A stretch of DNA of 46,163 nucleotides, taken from assembly GCF_002483315.1 (NCBI RefSeq), contig NZ_DLHR01000006.1:1-46163 (forward strand), written 5' to 3'. The notes under the pieces were generated by a model that saw only the letters and a program-made list of their open reading frames with translations, had not been told where the DNA came from and did not search any database. The translations under genes and the position numbers were made by a program. This DNA is from Flavobacterium sp. UBA7663. Its GTDB lineage: Bacteria > Bacteroidota > Bacteroidia > Flavobacteriales > Flavobacteriaceae. Of the stretch, positions 6,828 through 15,235 are shown piece after piece. Position 1 is the stretch's first letter. Each line of letters starts with the position of its first letter.

Positions 6828-7700
6828 TTAAACATATTGCGAAGAATGAATACTCATTTTGTGTGTATTCAAATCGAACTTATCGTATTGACTCATAACG
6901 TGTGTCACCAAGTGATTGATTGATATTGGCTGACCTAATTCAACTTGAGTTAAATTGGTGTCTTTTACTTCTCTTCCATCCACTAAAATTACTAATCCAG
7001 AACCAATGGCTTCCATTTGGCGGCCATGAGTGATTAATAATCCTGTGTCTTCTCCTAAACCTATTCCTAATACTTTTGGGTTTCCTACCACCGCTTGAAA
7101 CAAACGACCAATTCTTCCTCGTTGCACGAAATGCGTATCGATAACTACATCGTCAATTAATCCTAAACCAGAAGTGATTTTTACTTCACCTTTAAGCAAA
7201 GCTTCCGAACTACTTCCTTGGTAAATCATATTGTTCGAAGCAGCAGCAGCACCTGCCGAAGTTCCTGCGTATATGAATTCAGAATTTCTATATTTGTCAA
7301 TTAACATGTCGTCAAAAGGCGTTCCTCCTAAAATAGAAGTCAAACGCAATTGGTCTCCACCAGTAAACATTACCACATCTGCTGCTTTTAATCTTTCTAA
7401 GATTTCAGGATCGTTAGCTTGTTCTCTTTTCTCAATATATAAAACATCTACATTGTGAGCACCTAAATAACTGAAGGCTTTTACATATTCTGGGCCAATT
7501 TCTCTCGGGATTTTTGAAGCTGTTGTAATAACTTCTATGCGAGATTCCTCTTTATTTTTTGATTCTTTAATGATTCTTTTTAAGATTCCTGTTTCGAAAA
7601 AATTCAAATTCTTTGAAGCATCTTTATCCAAATTGGTTTCTGTAAAACTTCCTTTATCTACAGCACCACCAATGATTATTAATTTTCCTTGTATTTCCAT
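6828..7700 (-). CDS. cphB: cyanophycinase
   Basis: A serine exopeptidase of family S51 that cuts cyanophycin into beta-Asp-Arg dipeptides. From the ATG at 7700 it is 290 aa and begins MEIQGKLIIIGGAVDKGSF, the usual start; the upstream in-frame extension is not conserved-looking. The catalytic Ser148 lies in YAGTSAGAAAASN, and FTGGDQLRLTS (about 112-122) contributes the oxyanion region. IDTHFVQRGRIGRL and GIGLGEDTG are further family motifs. No signal peptide is visible, so it acts in the cytoplasm. It is transcribed away from cphA, with a shared 236-bp spacer. Confidence 0.95.
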   Translation of the reverse strand: MEIQGKLIIIGGAVDKGSFTETNLDKDASKNLNFFETGILKRIIKESKNKEESRIEVITTASKIPREIGPEYVKAFSYLGAHNVDVLYIEKREQANDPEILERLKAADVVMFTGGDQLRLTSILGGTPFDDMLIDKYRNSEFIYAGTSAGAAAASNNMIYQGSSSEALLKGEVKITSGLGLIDDVVIDTHFVQRGRIGRLFQAVVGNPKVLGIGLGEDTGLLITHGRQMEAIGSGLVILVDGREVKDTNLTQVELGQPISINHLVTHVMSQYDKFDLNTHKMSIHSSQYV

Positions 7701-7783
7701 GCCGTAAAAATAACTATTTCTTAATACTACACAAATCAAATTGAAATAAAGAAATGAAACTTTTTAATGATTTTTCAAGAAAA

Positions 7784-7810
7784 GGTAAAGATTACCCGTA
7801 AATTCTTACC
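7784..7810. promoter_or_regulatory. imperfect palindrome in the cphA-cphB divergent spacer (candidate operator)
   Basis: GGTAAAGATTACC (7784-7796) and CGTAAATTCTTACC (7797-7810) form an imperfect 27-bp palindrome bounded by GGTAA and TTACC. The right half, TTACCCGTAAATTCTTACC, resembles the TACCCCCGTAAAAATACC unit tandemly repeated at 12449-12492. The position between divergent genes suits an operator. No regulator is identified for it. Confidence 0.45.
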
Positions 7811-7936
7811 AAATCAAAAATGAAGTACAACAAAAGCTAAAATTTGATAATTTTATTCAAAAAGTATCGCACTATAATATTATTTTTCTATTTTTAACAA
7901 AATCATTATTCATTTAAAATACAACTTTCAATTTTT

Positions 7937-10555
7937 ATGAAAATATTAAAAATACAAGCCCTTAGAGGTCCGAACATTTGGAGCGTTCAAAGAAAAAAAT
8001 TAATTCAAATGCGATTAGATTTGGAAGAAATGGAACAATTTCCTACCAATAAAATCGAAGGATTTAGAGAGCGAATAGAAGCCATGTTCCCAACTATGAT
8101 TGAACATCGTTGTTCAGAAGGTTGCAGAGGTGGTTTCTTTTCACGTGTTGAAAGAGGCACTTGGATGGGACATGTTATCGAACATATTGCCCTAGAAATC
8201 CAAACCTTAGCCGGAATGGAAACAGGTTTTGGAAGAACCAGAGAAACTAAAACTCCTGGTGTTTACAATGTAGTTTTTAGTTATACCGAAGAAAACGTAG
8301 GCTTATTTGCAGCTGAAAGTGCTGTCGCTATTGCCGAATCATTAATTGCAGGAACTGAATATGATGTGGAAGCGGATATTCAGAAAATGCGAGAAATTCG
8401 GGAACGTGTTCGCCTTGGTCCTTCAACGGGAAGTATCGTGGAGGAAGCGGTTGCAAGAGATATTCCTTGGATTCGTTTAGGCACCAATTCACTAGTACAA
8501 TTAGGTTATGGTGTAAATCAAATGCGTTTTCAGGCGACAATTACTTGTAAGACGAGTAACATTGCTGTAGATATTGCTTGTAATAAGGAAGAAACTAAGC
8601 GAATGTTAGAGTTGGCATCGATTCCTGTGGCAAGTGGTGGCATTTGCGTTGATGAAGAAGATTTAGAAACGGTAATTAAGAAAATTGGTTACCCAATTGT
8701 AATTAAACCTTTAGATGGTAATCATGGAAAAGGTGCTTCTATTAATGTAAAAAAATGGGAAGATGCCGTTGCTGGATTAGCTTACGCGAAAAATTACAGC
8801 CGAAGAGTTATCGTAGAAAAATTCATTACTGGTTATGATTTCCGTGTTTTGATTATTGATAACAAATTGGTAGCTGCTGCTAAAAGAGAACCAGCTCACG
8901 TTAAAGGAGATGGAACACATACGATTCAGCAATTAATTGAAGAAACCAATAAAGATCCAAGACGCGGTTACGGACATGAGAATGTGCTTACCCAAATTGA
9001 CGTTGATAGAGACACAACCGATTTATTAGAAAAATTAGGGTATACCTTAGAAACCGTTCCAAGAAAAGACGAAGTGGTTTATTTAAAATCAACTGCTAAT
9101 TTGAGTACTGGTGGAACTTCGGTTGATGTAACCGATATGATGCACCCAGAAAATATTTTCCTTTGTGAGCGAATTTCTCGCGTAATTGGACTGGATATTT
9201 GTGGTGTGGATATTATGGCAGAAAACTTAACACAACCATTGAAAGAAAACGGTGGTTGTATTTTAGAAGTGAATGCAGCTCCAGGATTTAGAATGCATTT
9301 AGCTCCTTCGGAAGGTTTACCAAGAAACGTGGCTGCTCCAGTTATTGATATGTTGTATCCTCCAGGAAAACCAAGTCGTATTCCAATTATTGCAGTAACC
9401 GGAACCAATGGAAAAACAACTACTACCCGATTAATTGCTCATATTGTAAAAAATAACGGATATAAAGTTGGTTTCACGACTTCTGACGGAATTTATGTGC
9501 AAAATCACATGATGGAAAAAGGAGATACCACTGGACCTATTTCGGCAGAATATATTTTGAAAGACCCAACAGTGGAATTTGCTGTTTTAGAAACGGCTCG
9601 AGGTGGAATTTTAAGAGCAGGTTTAGGATTTAGCCGATGCGATATTGGAATTGTAACGAATATACAAGAAGATCATTTAGGATTGAATGATATTGATACG
9701 TTAGACGATTTAGCAAGAGTAAAAGCTACTGTTGTTAAAAGTATCAAGAAAGATGGCTGGGCTATTTTAAATGCCGAAGACGAATATTGTATGAAACTTG
9801 TTAAAGATTTAAGTTGCAATATTGCTTATTTTAGTATGGATGAAAATTCAACTGTTGCAAAACAATTAGCTAAAGAAGGCAAAATTGTAGCGGTTTACGA
9901 AAACGGTTTCATTACCATTAAAAAAGGCGAATGGAAAATTAGAGTAGAAAGAGCTACTCACGTTCCGTTGACGTTAGGTGGAAAAGCAAAATTCATGATT
10001 GCGAATGTTTTAGCAGCAACTTTAGCAGCTTATTTACAAGGATTCAAAACCGAAGACATTAGTTTATCATTACAAACATTTATTCCAAGTGCAGCACAAA
10101 CTCCTGGAAGAATGAATATTTTCGAATTCAAGAAATTCAAAGTATTGATTGATTTTGCTCACAATCCAGCTGGTTATCGTGGTGTTGAAGAATATTTATC
10201 TTCTGTAGAAGCTACCAAGAAAATCGGAATTATTGCAGGTGTTGGCGACCGAAGAGACGAAGATATTAAAGAATGTGCTACTATTGCCGCTCGAATGTTT
10301 GATCATATTATCATTCGTCAAGAAAAACACTTACGTGGTAGAACAGAAGAAGAAATAAATAATCTTATTATGGAAGGAATTGCTGCAAGTGGCAAAACCG
10401 TTACACATGAAATCATTACAAAAGAAGTTGAAGCTTTAAAACACGCTATTAATAGTGCCGAAGATGGAAGTTTTATAACTGCTTTAAGTGATGTTATTAC
10501 AAATGCTATTGAAGTAGTTCAAGACTATTTAGACAAAGAAAACGAAGAAGCATAA
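7937..10555 (+). CDS. cphA: cyanophycin synthetase
   Basis: Polymerises aspartate and arginine into cyanophycin with ATP. The 872-aa protein has the expected three parts: an N-terminal domain starting MKILKIQALRGPNIWS with HRCSEGCRGGFFSR, an ATP-grasp domain (about 215-470) with YPIVIKPLDGNHGKGASINV and CILEVNAAPGFRMHL, and a Mur-ligase-like domain with the P-loop TGTNGKTTTTR at 488-498, followed by VLETARGGILRAG and TPGRMNIFEF. The length is normal for CphA. It is divergent from cyanophycinase and has its own terminator. I found no stop or frameshift. Confidence 0.97.
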   Translation: MKILKIQALRGPNIWSVQRKKLIQMRLDLEEMEQFPTNKIEGFRERIEAMFPTMIEHRCSEGCRGGFFSRVERGTWMGHVIEHIALEIQTLAGMETGFGRTRETKTPGVYNVVFSYTEENVGLFAAESAVAIAESLIAGTEYDVEADIQKMREIRERVRLGPSTGSIVEEAVARDIPWIRLGTNSLVQLGYGVNQMRFQATITCKTSNIAVDIACNKEETKRMLELASIPVASGGICVDEEDLETVIKKIGYPIVIKPLDGNHGKGASINVKKWEDAVAGLAYAKNYSRRVIVEKFITGYDFRVLIIDNKLVAAAKREPAHVKGDGTHTIQQLIEETNKDPRRGYGHENVLTQIDVDRDTTDLLEKLGYTLETVPRKDEVVYLKSTANLSTGGTSVDVTDMMHPENIFLCERISRVIGLDICGVDIMAENLTQPLKENGGCILEVNAAPGFRMHLAPSEGLPRNVAAPVIDMLYPPGKPSRIPIIAVTGTNGKTTTTRLIAHIVKNNGYKVGFTTSDGIYVQNHMMEKGDTTGPISAEYILKDPTVEFAVLETARGGILRAGLGFSRCDIGIVTNIQEDHLGLNDIDTLDDLARVKATVVKSIKKDGWAILNAEDEYCMKLVKDLSCNIAYFSMDENSTVAKQLAKEGKIVAVYENGFITIKKGEWKIRVERATHVPLTLGGKAKFMIANVLAATLAAYLQGFKTEDISLSLQTFIPSAAQTPGRMNIFEFKKFKVLIDFAHNPAGYRGVEEYLSSVEATKKIGIIAGVGDRRDEDIKECATIAARMFDHIIIRQEKHLRGRTEEEINNLIMEGIAASGKTVTHEIITKEVEALKHAINSAEDGSFITALSDVITNAIEVVQDYLDKENEEA

Positions 10556-10576
10556 TAAAAGTTAATTCTTAAATAT

Positions 10577-10612
10577 AAATCCCAAATTCCATAATGGTCT
10601 TTGGGATTTTTT
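10577..10612 (+). terminator. terminator after cphA
   Basis: AAATCCCAAA (10577-10586) pairs with TTTGGGATTT (10600-10609) across a 13-nt loop and runs into a T tract. Confidence 0.85.
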
Positions 10613-10639
10613 ATACTTTTATCATATTAAAACTACAAC

Positions 10640-11104
10640 ATGCAAAACTTACAAAACTTAATTAGCCAGTTAGAATCTAAAATCTCACAATTTGAAACTA
10701 CAAATCTTGCGGTTTCTGGCGGAAGTGTAGGTTGGCATATAGAACACAGTTTAAAAACGATTGACCAAATTGTTACAGCTTGCAAAAATTCGAATCCTTC
10801 AGATTACCAATGGCATTTCAATTTCAAACGCTTTTTAATTTTAACAGTTGCTAAAAAAATTCCGAGAGGAAAAGCAAGAGCACCAAAAATTGTTAGACCA
10901 GAAGGCGATATTTCTCTTGAAACTTTGGTTTTGAGTTTGGAAAAAGTGAAAGAAAATTTAAAGAATTGGGAAAGTTTAGACAAGAACGCACATTTTCCAC
11001 ATCCGTTTTTTGGAGTTTTAAATAAAAAAGAAACTGAGAATTTTTTAGTACTTCATACGAAACATCATTTGATGATTATCAATGATATCTTAAAAACGAA
11101 TTAG
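10640..11104 (+). CDS. DUF1569 / DinB-like protein
   Basis: A 154-aa soluble protein resembling the DUF1569 branch of the DinB four-helix bundle fold. The supporting signs are the putative metal-binding histidines in VGWHIEHSLKTID near the N-terminus and in HTKHHLMIINDILK at the C-terminus, with HPFFGVLNKKETENFLVLH between them. DinB-like proteins bind a divalent metal through three histidines, and many use thiol cofactors, but no substrate can be assigned here. The stop codon overlaps that of the convergent downstream gene by 4 bp. Confidence 0.8.
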   Translation: MQNLQNLISQLESKISQFETTNLAVSGGSVGWHIEHSLKTIDQIVTACKNSNPSDYQWHFNFKRFLILTVAKKIPRGKARAPKIVRPEGDISLETLVLSLEKVKENLKNWESLDKNAHFPHPFFGVLNKKETENFLVLHTKHHLMIINDILKTN

Positions 11105-12378
11105 GTTTTTAGTTTTTTCTTTCTCGCTGCTGGAAACAAAACATTATTCAATATCAAGCGATAGCCTGGTGAATTTGGATGTAAATCTAAAACTGTTGGA
11201 GCATCTCCTACTCTGTGTTGATAATCTTCTGGATCGTGACCACCGTAAAACGTGAACATTCCTTTTCCTTTGGTTCCATGAATGTAGCGTGCTTCTCCAT
11301 TGATTTTACATTCGCCCATTACTAAGACATTTGATTTTATTTTCTCAGCATCAAAAGCAGTAGTTTGTCCCATAAAACCTTTTACTAATTGGGTATGATT
11401 TTGACACAACATCGTAGGAATAGGATCCCATTTTGCGGAATATTCCATTAAAGTGAAGTAGTCTTTATCCATAGAAAAAGCGCCTTTTCCGTGTTCTTCA
11501 GTTGTATCGATATCTGAAAATTCATAAACCATTGGATTACGAACTAACGTATAATCTTTAAAAGCAAAAGTATTCGAATAATCGATTCTAGTTTGATAAT
11601 TGGCTTCAGCATCATCTCCGTCAAACATTGGTTCGCAAATATCAACACCTTCTGCTGAAAGCGCAATATCAAAGCTATCAGTAGCCGAACACATCGCAAA
11701 CATAAATCCGCCACCGATTACAAAGTCTCTGATTTTTTTGGCAACTGCCAATTTCTCTTCTGAAACTTTATTGTATCCTAATTTCTTTGCTAAAGCTTCT
11801 GCTTCTGCTTTTTGTTGAATGTACCAAGGTGTGCTTCTGTAATTTCCAAAAAACTTCCCGTATTGACCTGTAAAATCTTCGTGATGTAAATGCAACCAAT
11901 CGTATAAAAGTAATTGATCTGACAAAACTTCTTCATCATAAACTTCGGTAAACGGAATTTCGGCATACGTTAAGACCATGGTTACAGCATCGTCCCAAGG
12001 TTGTTTGCCTTTTGGAGTATAAACAGCAATTTTAGGAGCTTTTTCTAATACAACCGTTTCCATATTTTGAGATGGAGAACTAATATCTTCTAAAATAGCA
12101 TTAGTTGCCGCATCAGATAGCACTTCAAAAGTTACGCCTCGAATTTGACATTCTTTTCTGATTTCAGGTGCATCAGGTAATAGAAAAGAACCTCCTCTAT
12201 AATTTAACAACCAACTTACTTTGTAACTTTTATCTAAAGCCCAATAGGTAATTCCGTAGGCTTTCAAGTGATTTTGTTGTCCTTCGGCCTCCATTGGCAA
12301 TAATACAAAGGACGCCCTACTCGAAAAAGAGTAAAGAAAAAAAAGTAGTATATATAAGCTAATCGCTTTAGATTTCAT
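11101..12378 (-). CDS. exported protein with class I amidotransferase-like core, function unknown
   Basis: A 425-aa protein with a signal peptide (residues 1-22, ending SSRAS). Related proteins are often labelled asparagine synthetase B, but no Gln-amidotransferase N-terminal Cys or ATP-pyrophosphatase loop of AsnB is visible. Instead, GGGFMFAMCSATDSFDIALS near residue 225 looks like the nucleophile elbow of a class I glutamine amidotransferase-like fold, with Cys as the candidate nucleophile. KIAVYTPKGKQPWDDAVTMV fits the first strand of such a fold. The C-terminal GKGMFTFYGGHDPEDYQHRV is strongly patterned. The protein is probably periplasmic. It is divergent from the repeat region at 12449-12513, which may control it. 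Confidence 0.75.
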   Translation of the reverse strand: MKSKAISLYILLFFLYSFSSRASFVLLPMEAEGQQNHLKAYGITYWALDKSYKVSWLLNYRGGSFLLPDAPEIRKECQIRGVTFEVLSDAATNAILEDISSPSQNMETVVLEKAPKIAVYTPKGKQPWDDAVTMVLTYAEIPFTEVYDEEVLSDQLLLYDWLHLHHEDFTGQYGKFFGNYRSTPWYIQQKAEAEALAKKLGYNKVSEEKLAVAKKIRDFVIGGGFMFAMCSATDSFDIALSAEGVDICEPMFDGDDAEANYQTRIDYSNTFAFKDYTLVRNPMVYEFSDIDTTEEHGKGAFSMDKDYFTLMEYSAKWDPIPTMLCQNHTQLVKGFMGQTTAFDAEKIKSNVLVMGECKINGEARYIHGTKGKGMFTFYGGHDPEDYQHRVGDAPTVLDLHPNSPGYRLILNNVLFPAARKKKLKT

Positions 12379-12448
12379 TGTTTACTATTATAATTGGACT
12401 AATTTATAACATTTCTAACAAATATCATTTATCAAAATGTTAAAGTCG

Positions 12449-12513
12449 TACCCCCGTAAAAATACCTGGTTACCCCCGTAAAAATACCTGGTTTGAAAAT
12501 CAGGTATTTTTAC
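12449..12513. repeat. 22-bp tandem repeat plus inverted arm (candidate operator/hairpin)
   Basis: Two exact 22-bp tandem copies, each starting TACCCCCGTAAAAATACC, occupy 12449-12470 and 12471-12492. CAGGTATTTTTAC (12501-12513) is a perfect inverted copy of GTAAAAATACCTG in each unit, so either unit can form a 13-bp hairpin; the nearer one has a 10-nt loop. The block lies between the exported amidotransferase-like gene and the 45-aa ORF, near a two-component operon. Confidence 0.85.
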
Positions 12514-12570
12514 TCTTACACAGAACTTTTTTTTGATTTAGTTTTGACCTGTATCTAAATAATAGAAAAG

Positions 12571-12708
12571 ATGAACACAAACAGTAGTAATTTATCGTTA
12601 ATAAACTCGAAAGAAATGAAATTGTTAAAAAGAATCGGATATATTGTACTTATAGTAACTATCCTAGTATATTTTATTTTAGTTTTTCAGTTCTGTAGAA
12701 ATTATTAA
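12571..12708 (+). CDS. small single-span membrane protein (45 aa)
   Basis: ATG at 12571 opens a 45-codon frame. The first 23 residues are polar and end in basic KEMKLLKRIG; residues 24-41 are an uninterrupted hydrophobic helix (YIVLIVTILVYFILVF), and the tail is QFCRNY. The charge distribution fits a cytoplasmic N-terminus. It lies downstream of the tandem repeat and converges on the response regulator gene. Its size makes a chance ORF possible, but the clean transmembrane pattern and the regulated-looking upstream region support it. Confidence 0.5.
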   Translation: MNTNSSNLSLINSKEMKLLKRIGYIVLIVTILVYFILVFQFCRNY

Positions 12709-12731
12709 TTTCCACTAATTCATTAAACAGT

Positions 12732-13418
12732 TTAAGACTCAATATCATTATTAGAGTCTTCTAAGTTTATAATTTTATTTTGTATTGCAAATATGACCAA
12801 TCCTGCCATATTTTTTGAGTTGGTCTTTAATAAGAGGTTGTTTCTATGACCATCAACAGTTCGCGCACTCAAACTAAGCATATCTCCTATTTCGGTAGAA
12901 CTATATTGTTTGCAAATTAATTCTAATACTTCTTTTTCTCTTTCGGTTAAAAAATCTTCATCTAAAATTGTTTTAGGAGTTGCATTTGAAATCATATTTT
13001 GATGAATTACTTCCATTACGATTTCGTTGTAATAAAATCCTTTTTGAGCTACTTCATTAACGGTTTTAATCATATCAATTGGGGAAGCATTTTTTACTAA
13101 ATAAGATGCCGCTCCCACGTTAATCATATTCGCAATAAATGATTTGGTGTTATAACTCGTTAAAGCAATTATTCTAATACCTGGAAAATCTTTGTGAATA
13201 AGTTTGGTAGCTTCTACTCCGTTTAATAATGGCATTTTTAAATCCATCATTATAATATCGGGAAGTTCTGTGGTAGTTTTTAGATGTTCAACTAATTCAC
13301 TTCCGTTTGAAGCTTCGAAAATAATTTCAATATTAGGTTCACGTTGTAGCAAGAAAAAGATTCCCTTTCGGAATAATTCTTCATCATCAGCTAATATTAT
13401 TTTAATCTTTTGTTCCAT
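12732..13418 (-). CDS. LuxR/NarL-family response regulator
   Basis: A 228-aa two-domain regulator. The receiver domain (about 6-125) has the acidic pair Asp11-Asp12, the phosphoacceptor Asp59 in IIMMDLKMPLLNG, the conserved Thr in IIALTSYNT and the Lys in SYLVKNASP. The C-terminal GerE-type helix-turn-helix has LTEREKEVLELICKQYSSTE and RTVDGHRNNLLLKTNSKN. The start codon overlaps the kinase stop codon (TAATG), showing a cognate pair. The tandem repeat at 12449 is a plausible binding site, but this is inference. Confidence 0.95.
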   Translation of the reverse strand: MEQKIKIILADDEELFRKGIFFLLQREPNIEIIFEASNGSELVEHLKTTTELPDIIMMDLKMPLLNGVEATKLIHKDFPGIRIIALTSYNTKSFIANMINVGAASYLVKNASPIDMIKTVNEVAQKGFYYNEIVMEVIHQNMISNATPKTILDEDFLTEREKEVLELICKQYSSTEIGDMLSLSARTVDGHRNNLLLKTNSKNMAGLVIFAIQNKIINLEDSNNDIES

Positions 13419-14212
13419 TAATTGAAATTAAATGTCATTTTTACTCCTTCGTTTGGTTTTGAAATAAAACTAAAATCACCTCCTAAAAAGTTAATTCTAC
13501 TTTCTATATTCTTCATTCCCAAACCTTTTAGATTTCCCACACTCAAACTATCAAAACCAACACCATTATCAATGTAAGTACAAGTTTTTCTGTTGTCGAA
13601 AGTAGTAAATTGTATTGAAACTTTTGTGGCTTTTCCGTTTCGCAATGAATTATTTAACAATTCTTGAAGAATGCGAAATATATGTAAATGTTTTTCAATA
13701 GGATAGCATTCAAAATCAACACTATTTTCATACGAAACTTTAACAGTTTTGGTACTATTAAACTCTTCCACAAGTTCTTCAATTCCGGCATGCAAACCAA
13801 ACTTCTCTAAAACAGGCGGTAATAAATCGTGTGCAATGCGTCGGGAATTTTCTAAAGCTTTTTGAGTTAACTCAATAATGTTATTTGTAATTTCTAATTG
13901 TTCCGTTTCGTTTAGATTTGGAGTTTTTAATAAATGACTGTTAAGTGAAACCACATTAAGTTTCGAACTAATATCATCATGCAAATCTTGTGCAATTCTT
14001 TTTCGCTCTTCTTCTTGAGTAATTAAAACTGAATTCAACAACTCTTTCTGATGGTCGATTTCTAAGTTTTTCTTATCTACTTCAATTTGTACAATTTTCT
14101 TCCTTGAAAAATAAAAAAACAAAATCAGCACCAAGAACATAGATATGAAAGCCAGTAGTGTAAAAAACACCACTTGAATTATTTCGCTATTTTCTAAATT
14201 AATTGAGTTCAT
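13418..14212 (-). CDS. sensor histidine kinase, NarX-type
   Basis: A 264-aa kinase with one transmembrane helix (about 13-35), no periplasmic sensor domain, then a coiled linker and a HisKA_3 dimerisation domain with the phosphoacceptor His78 in EERKRIAQDLHDDISSKLN. The ATPase domain shows LLNNSLRNGKATKVSI (N box), YIDNGVGFD (G1) and GLGMKNIESR (G2). With no sensor domain, input probably comes from a partner, and the 7TM protein encoded immediately upstream and overlapping by 14 bp is the obvious candidate. It phosphorylates the adjacent LuxR-type regulator. Confidence 0.95.
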   Translation of the reverse strand: MNSINLENSEIIQVVFFTLLAFISMFLVLILFFYFSRKKIVQIEVDKKNLEIDHQKELLNSVLITQEEERKRIAQDLHDDISSKLNVVSLNSHLLKTPNLNETEQLEITNNIIELTQKALENSRRIAHDLLPPVLEKFGLHAGIEELVEEFNSTKTVKVSYENSVDFECYPIEKHLHIFRILQELLNNSLRNGKATKVSIQFTTFDNRKTCTYIDNGVGFDSLSVGNLKGLGMKNIESRINFLGGDFSFISKPNEGVKMTFNFN

Positions 14213-14831
14213 TTTTATTAAAGTAAATTAATTTCCATTGATAAAAGAAAAATCCAAATTTTATATATTGAAGAATGATATTTATATCAACCATTACATC
14301 ATTAAACTCATCAAACTCAAAAACAAGAACCAACTTATAAATTAAAAAAATGAAAGTACTTGTAAATAAATAAAATAACAATCCTACATTTATAAAGTAA
14401 AACTCCGACTTTTCTCCTAGATTATTATACAAATGCATACTTGCATAAATAATTAAGGGCATTGTAGTTAAATAAGTTTCTAAAAGATTATACTCTAAAA
14501 ATAAATTCGGATTGAAGAGATATCTTGAAAACAAAAAAATTGGTAGCACAATTAATATGATGTATACCGTAAACAATTGTGCTTTTGTTTTTAATAATAA
14601 AGAATAGAAATAACTCAATATTACAAATTGAAATAATTCATAAAAATGATGCATAAAAACATTATAAATACGAAACCATCTCCACAAGTTTGAACCAATG
14701 TAGTCAATTATCAAAACACCTATTATATAAATAGTAAAAATCTTATAGGCTTTTCCATTTTTGAAAAAGCCTATAAAATATAGCAAACATAATATTGCCG
14801 AAGTAAAATATAAGTATTTAGATTCTAACAA
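14199..14831 (-). CDS. seven-helix membrane protein of the two-component operon
   Basis: An unrecognised integral membrane protein with seven hydrophobic segments in about 210 aa, among them YFTSAILCLLYFIGFF, IFTIYIIGVLIIDYIG, FYELFQFVILSYFYSLLL, VYIILIVLPIFLFS, TYLTTMPLIIYASM and VGLLFYLFTSTFIFLIY. I prefer the TTG at 14831, 1 bp after the upstream stop codon; an in-frame ATG at 14894 would force a 62-bp overlap with the upstream gene and add residues that do not look like a signal. Its 3' end overlaps the kinase gene by 14 bp. It is likely the sensing or membrane partner of the sensorless kinase. Confidence 0.8.
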   Translation of the reverse strand: MLESKYLYFTSAILCLLYFIGFFKNGKAYKIFTIYIIGVLIIDYIGSNLWRWFRIYNVFMHHFYELFQFVILSYFYSLLLKTKAQLFTVYIILIVLPIFLFSRYLFNPNLFLEYNLLETYLTTMPLIIYASMHLYNNLGEKSEFYFINVGLLFYLFTSTFIFLIYKLVLVFEFDEFNDVMVDINIILQYIKFGFFFYQWKLIYFNKNELN

Positions 14832-14832
14832 A

Positions 14833-15141
14833 TTATGGATTATATAAAGGACTTGATGGATCACAACATTTTGGACAAGGCTGTGTCGTGTCATAAATCA
14901 AATGGTTTGCATCTATTAAATCCTTCCCATCTGAGTCAACTCCTACAAACATTAATTTTTGTGTTCCTGTTTCATCTACCCCCATATAAGCTCTTACATC
15001 AACAACTCCTTCCGTTGCTAATAATTCTGTTAAAGCTCCACCCGGAATTAAATGTCCTTTTGCTAAATCAGTTGGAGGATTTGTTCTCCATGATGTTGCC
15101 CACTCTTTGGCTACATCTAGAGTAATAGTGTAATCTGGCAT
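14833..15141 (-). CDS. small protein with C-terminal CPKCCDPSSPLY motif, function unknown
   Basis: A 102-aa soluble-looking protein starting MPDYTITLDVAKEWATSWRT. It has no signal peptide or membrane segment. The middle is AYMGVDETGTQKLMFVGVDS, and the C-terminus is PCPKCCDPSSPLYNP, with three cysteines in five residues (CPKCC). The motif suggests metal binding, a disulfide or a processing site. It is first in the operon with the 7TM protein, histidine kinase and response regulator. I have a general impression that similar short proteins occur in Flavobacteriia, but I know no function. It could be the signal, a redox sensor or an accessory subunit. Confidence 0.8.
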   Translation of the reverse strand: MPDYTITLDVAKEWATSWRTNPPTDLAKGHLIPGGALTELLATEGVVDVRAYMGVDETGTQKLMFVGVDSDGKDLIDANHLIYDTTQPCPKCCDPSSPLYNP

Positions 15142-15190
15142 ATTTTATTTTTTTATAATTGAATTATAAATGTAATAAAAAAAATAATAA

Positions 15191-15217
15191 AAAAAAACAG
15201 GCAAATTGCCTGTTTTT
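15191..15217 (-). terminator. terminator after dnaB
   Basis: AAAAACAGGCAA and TTGCCTGTTTTT form the stem. Read on the minus strand it is followed by a T tract (A run at 15181-15197 on the plus strand). Confidence 0.85.
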
Positions 15218-15235
15218 AACTTTATTTTGAATTAT

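Noticed and set aside
14833..15125. Plus-strand 96-aa ORF opposite the Cys-motif gene
   Set aside because: A low-complexity Leu/His-rich antisense frame; the minus-strand frame fits the operon with the 7TM and kinase genes.
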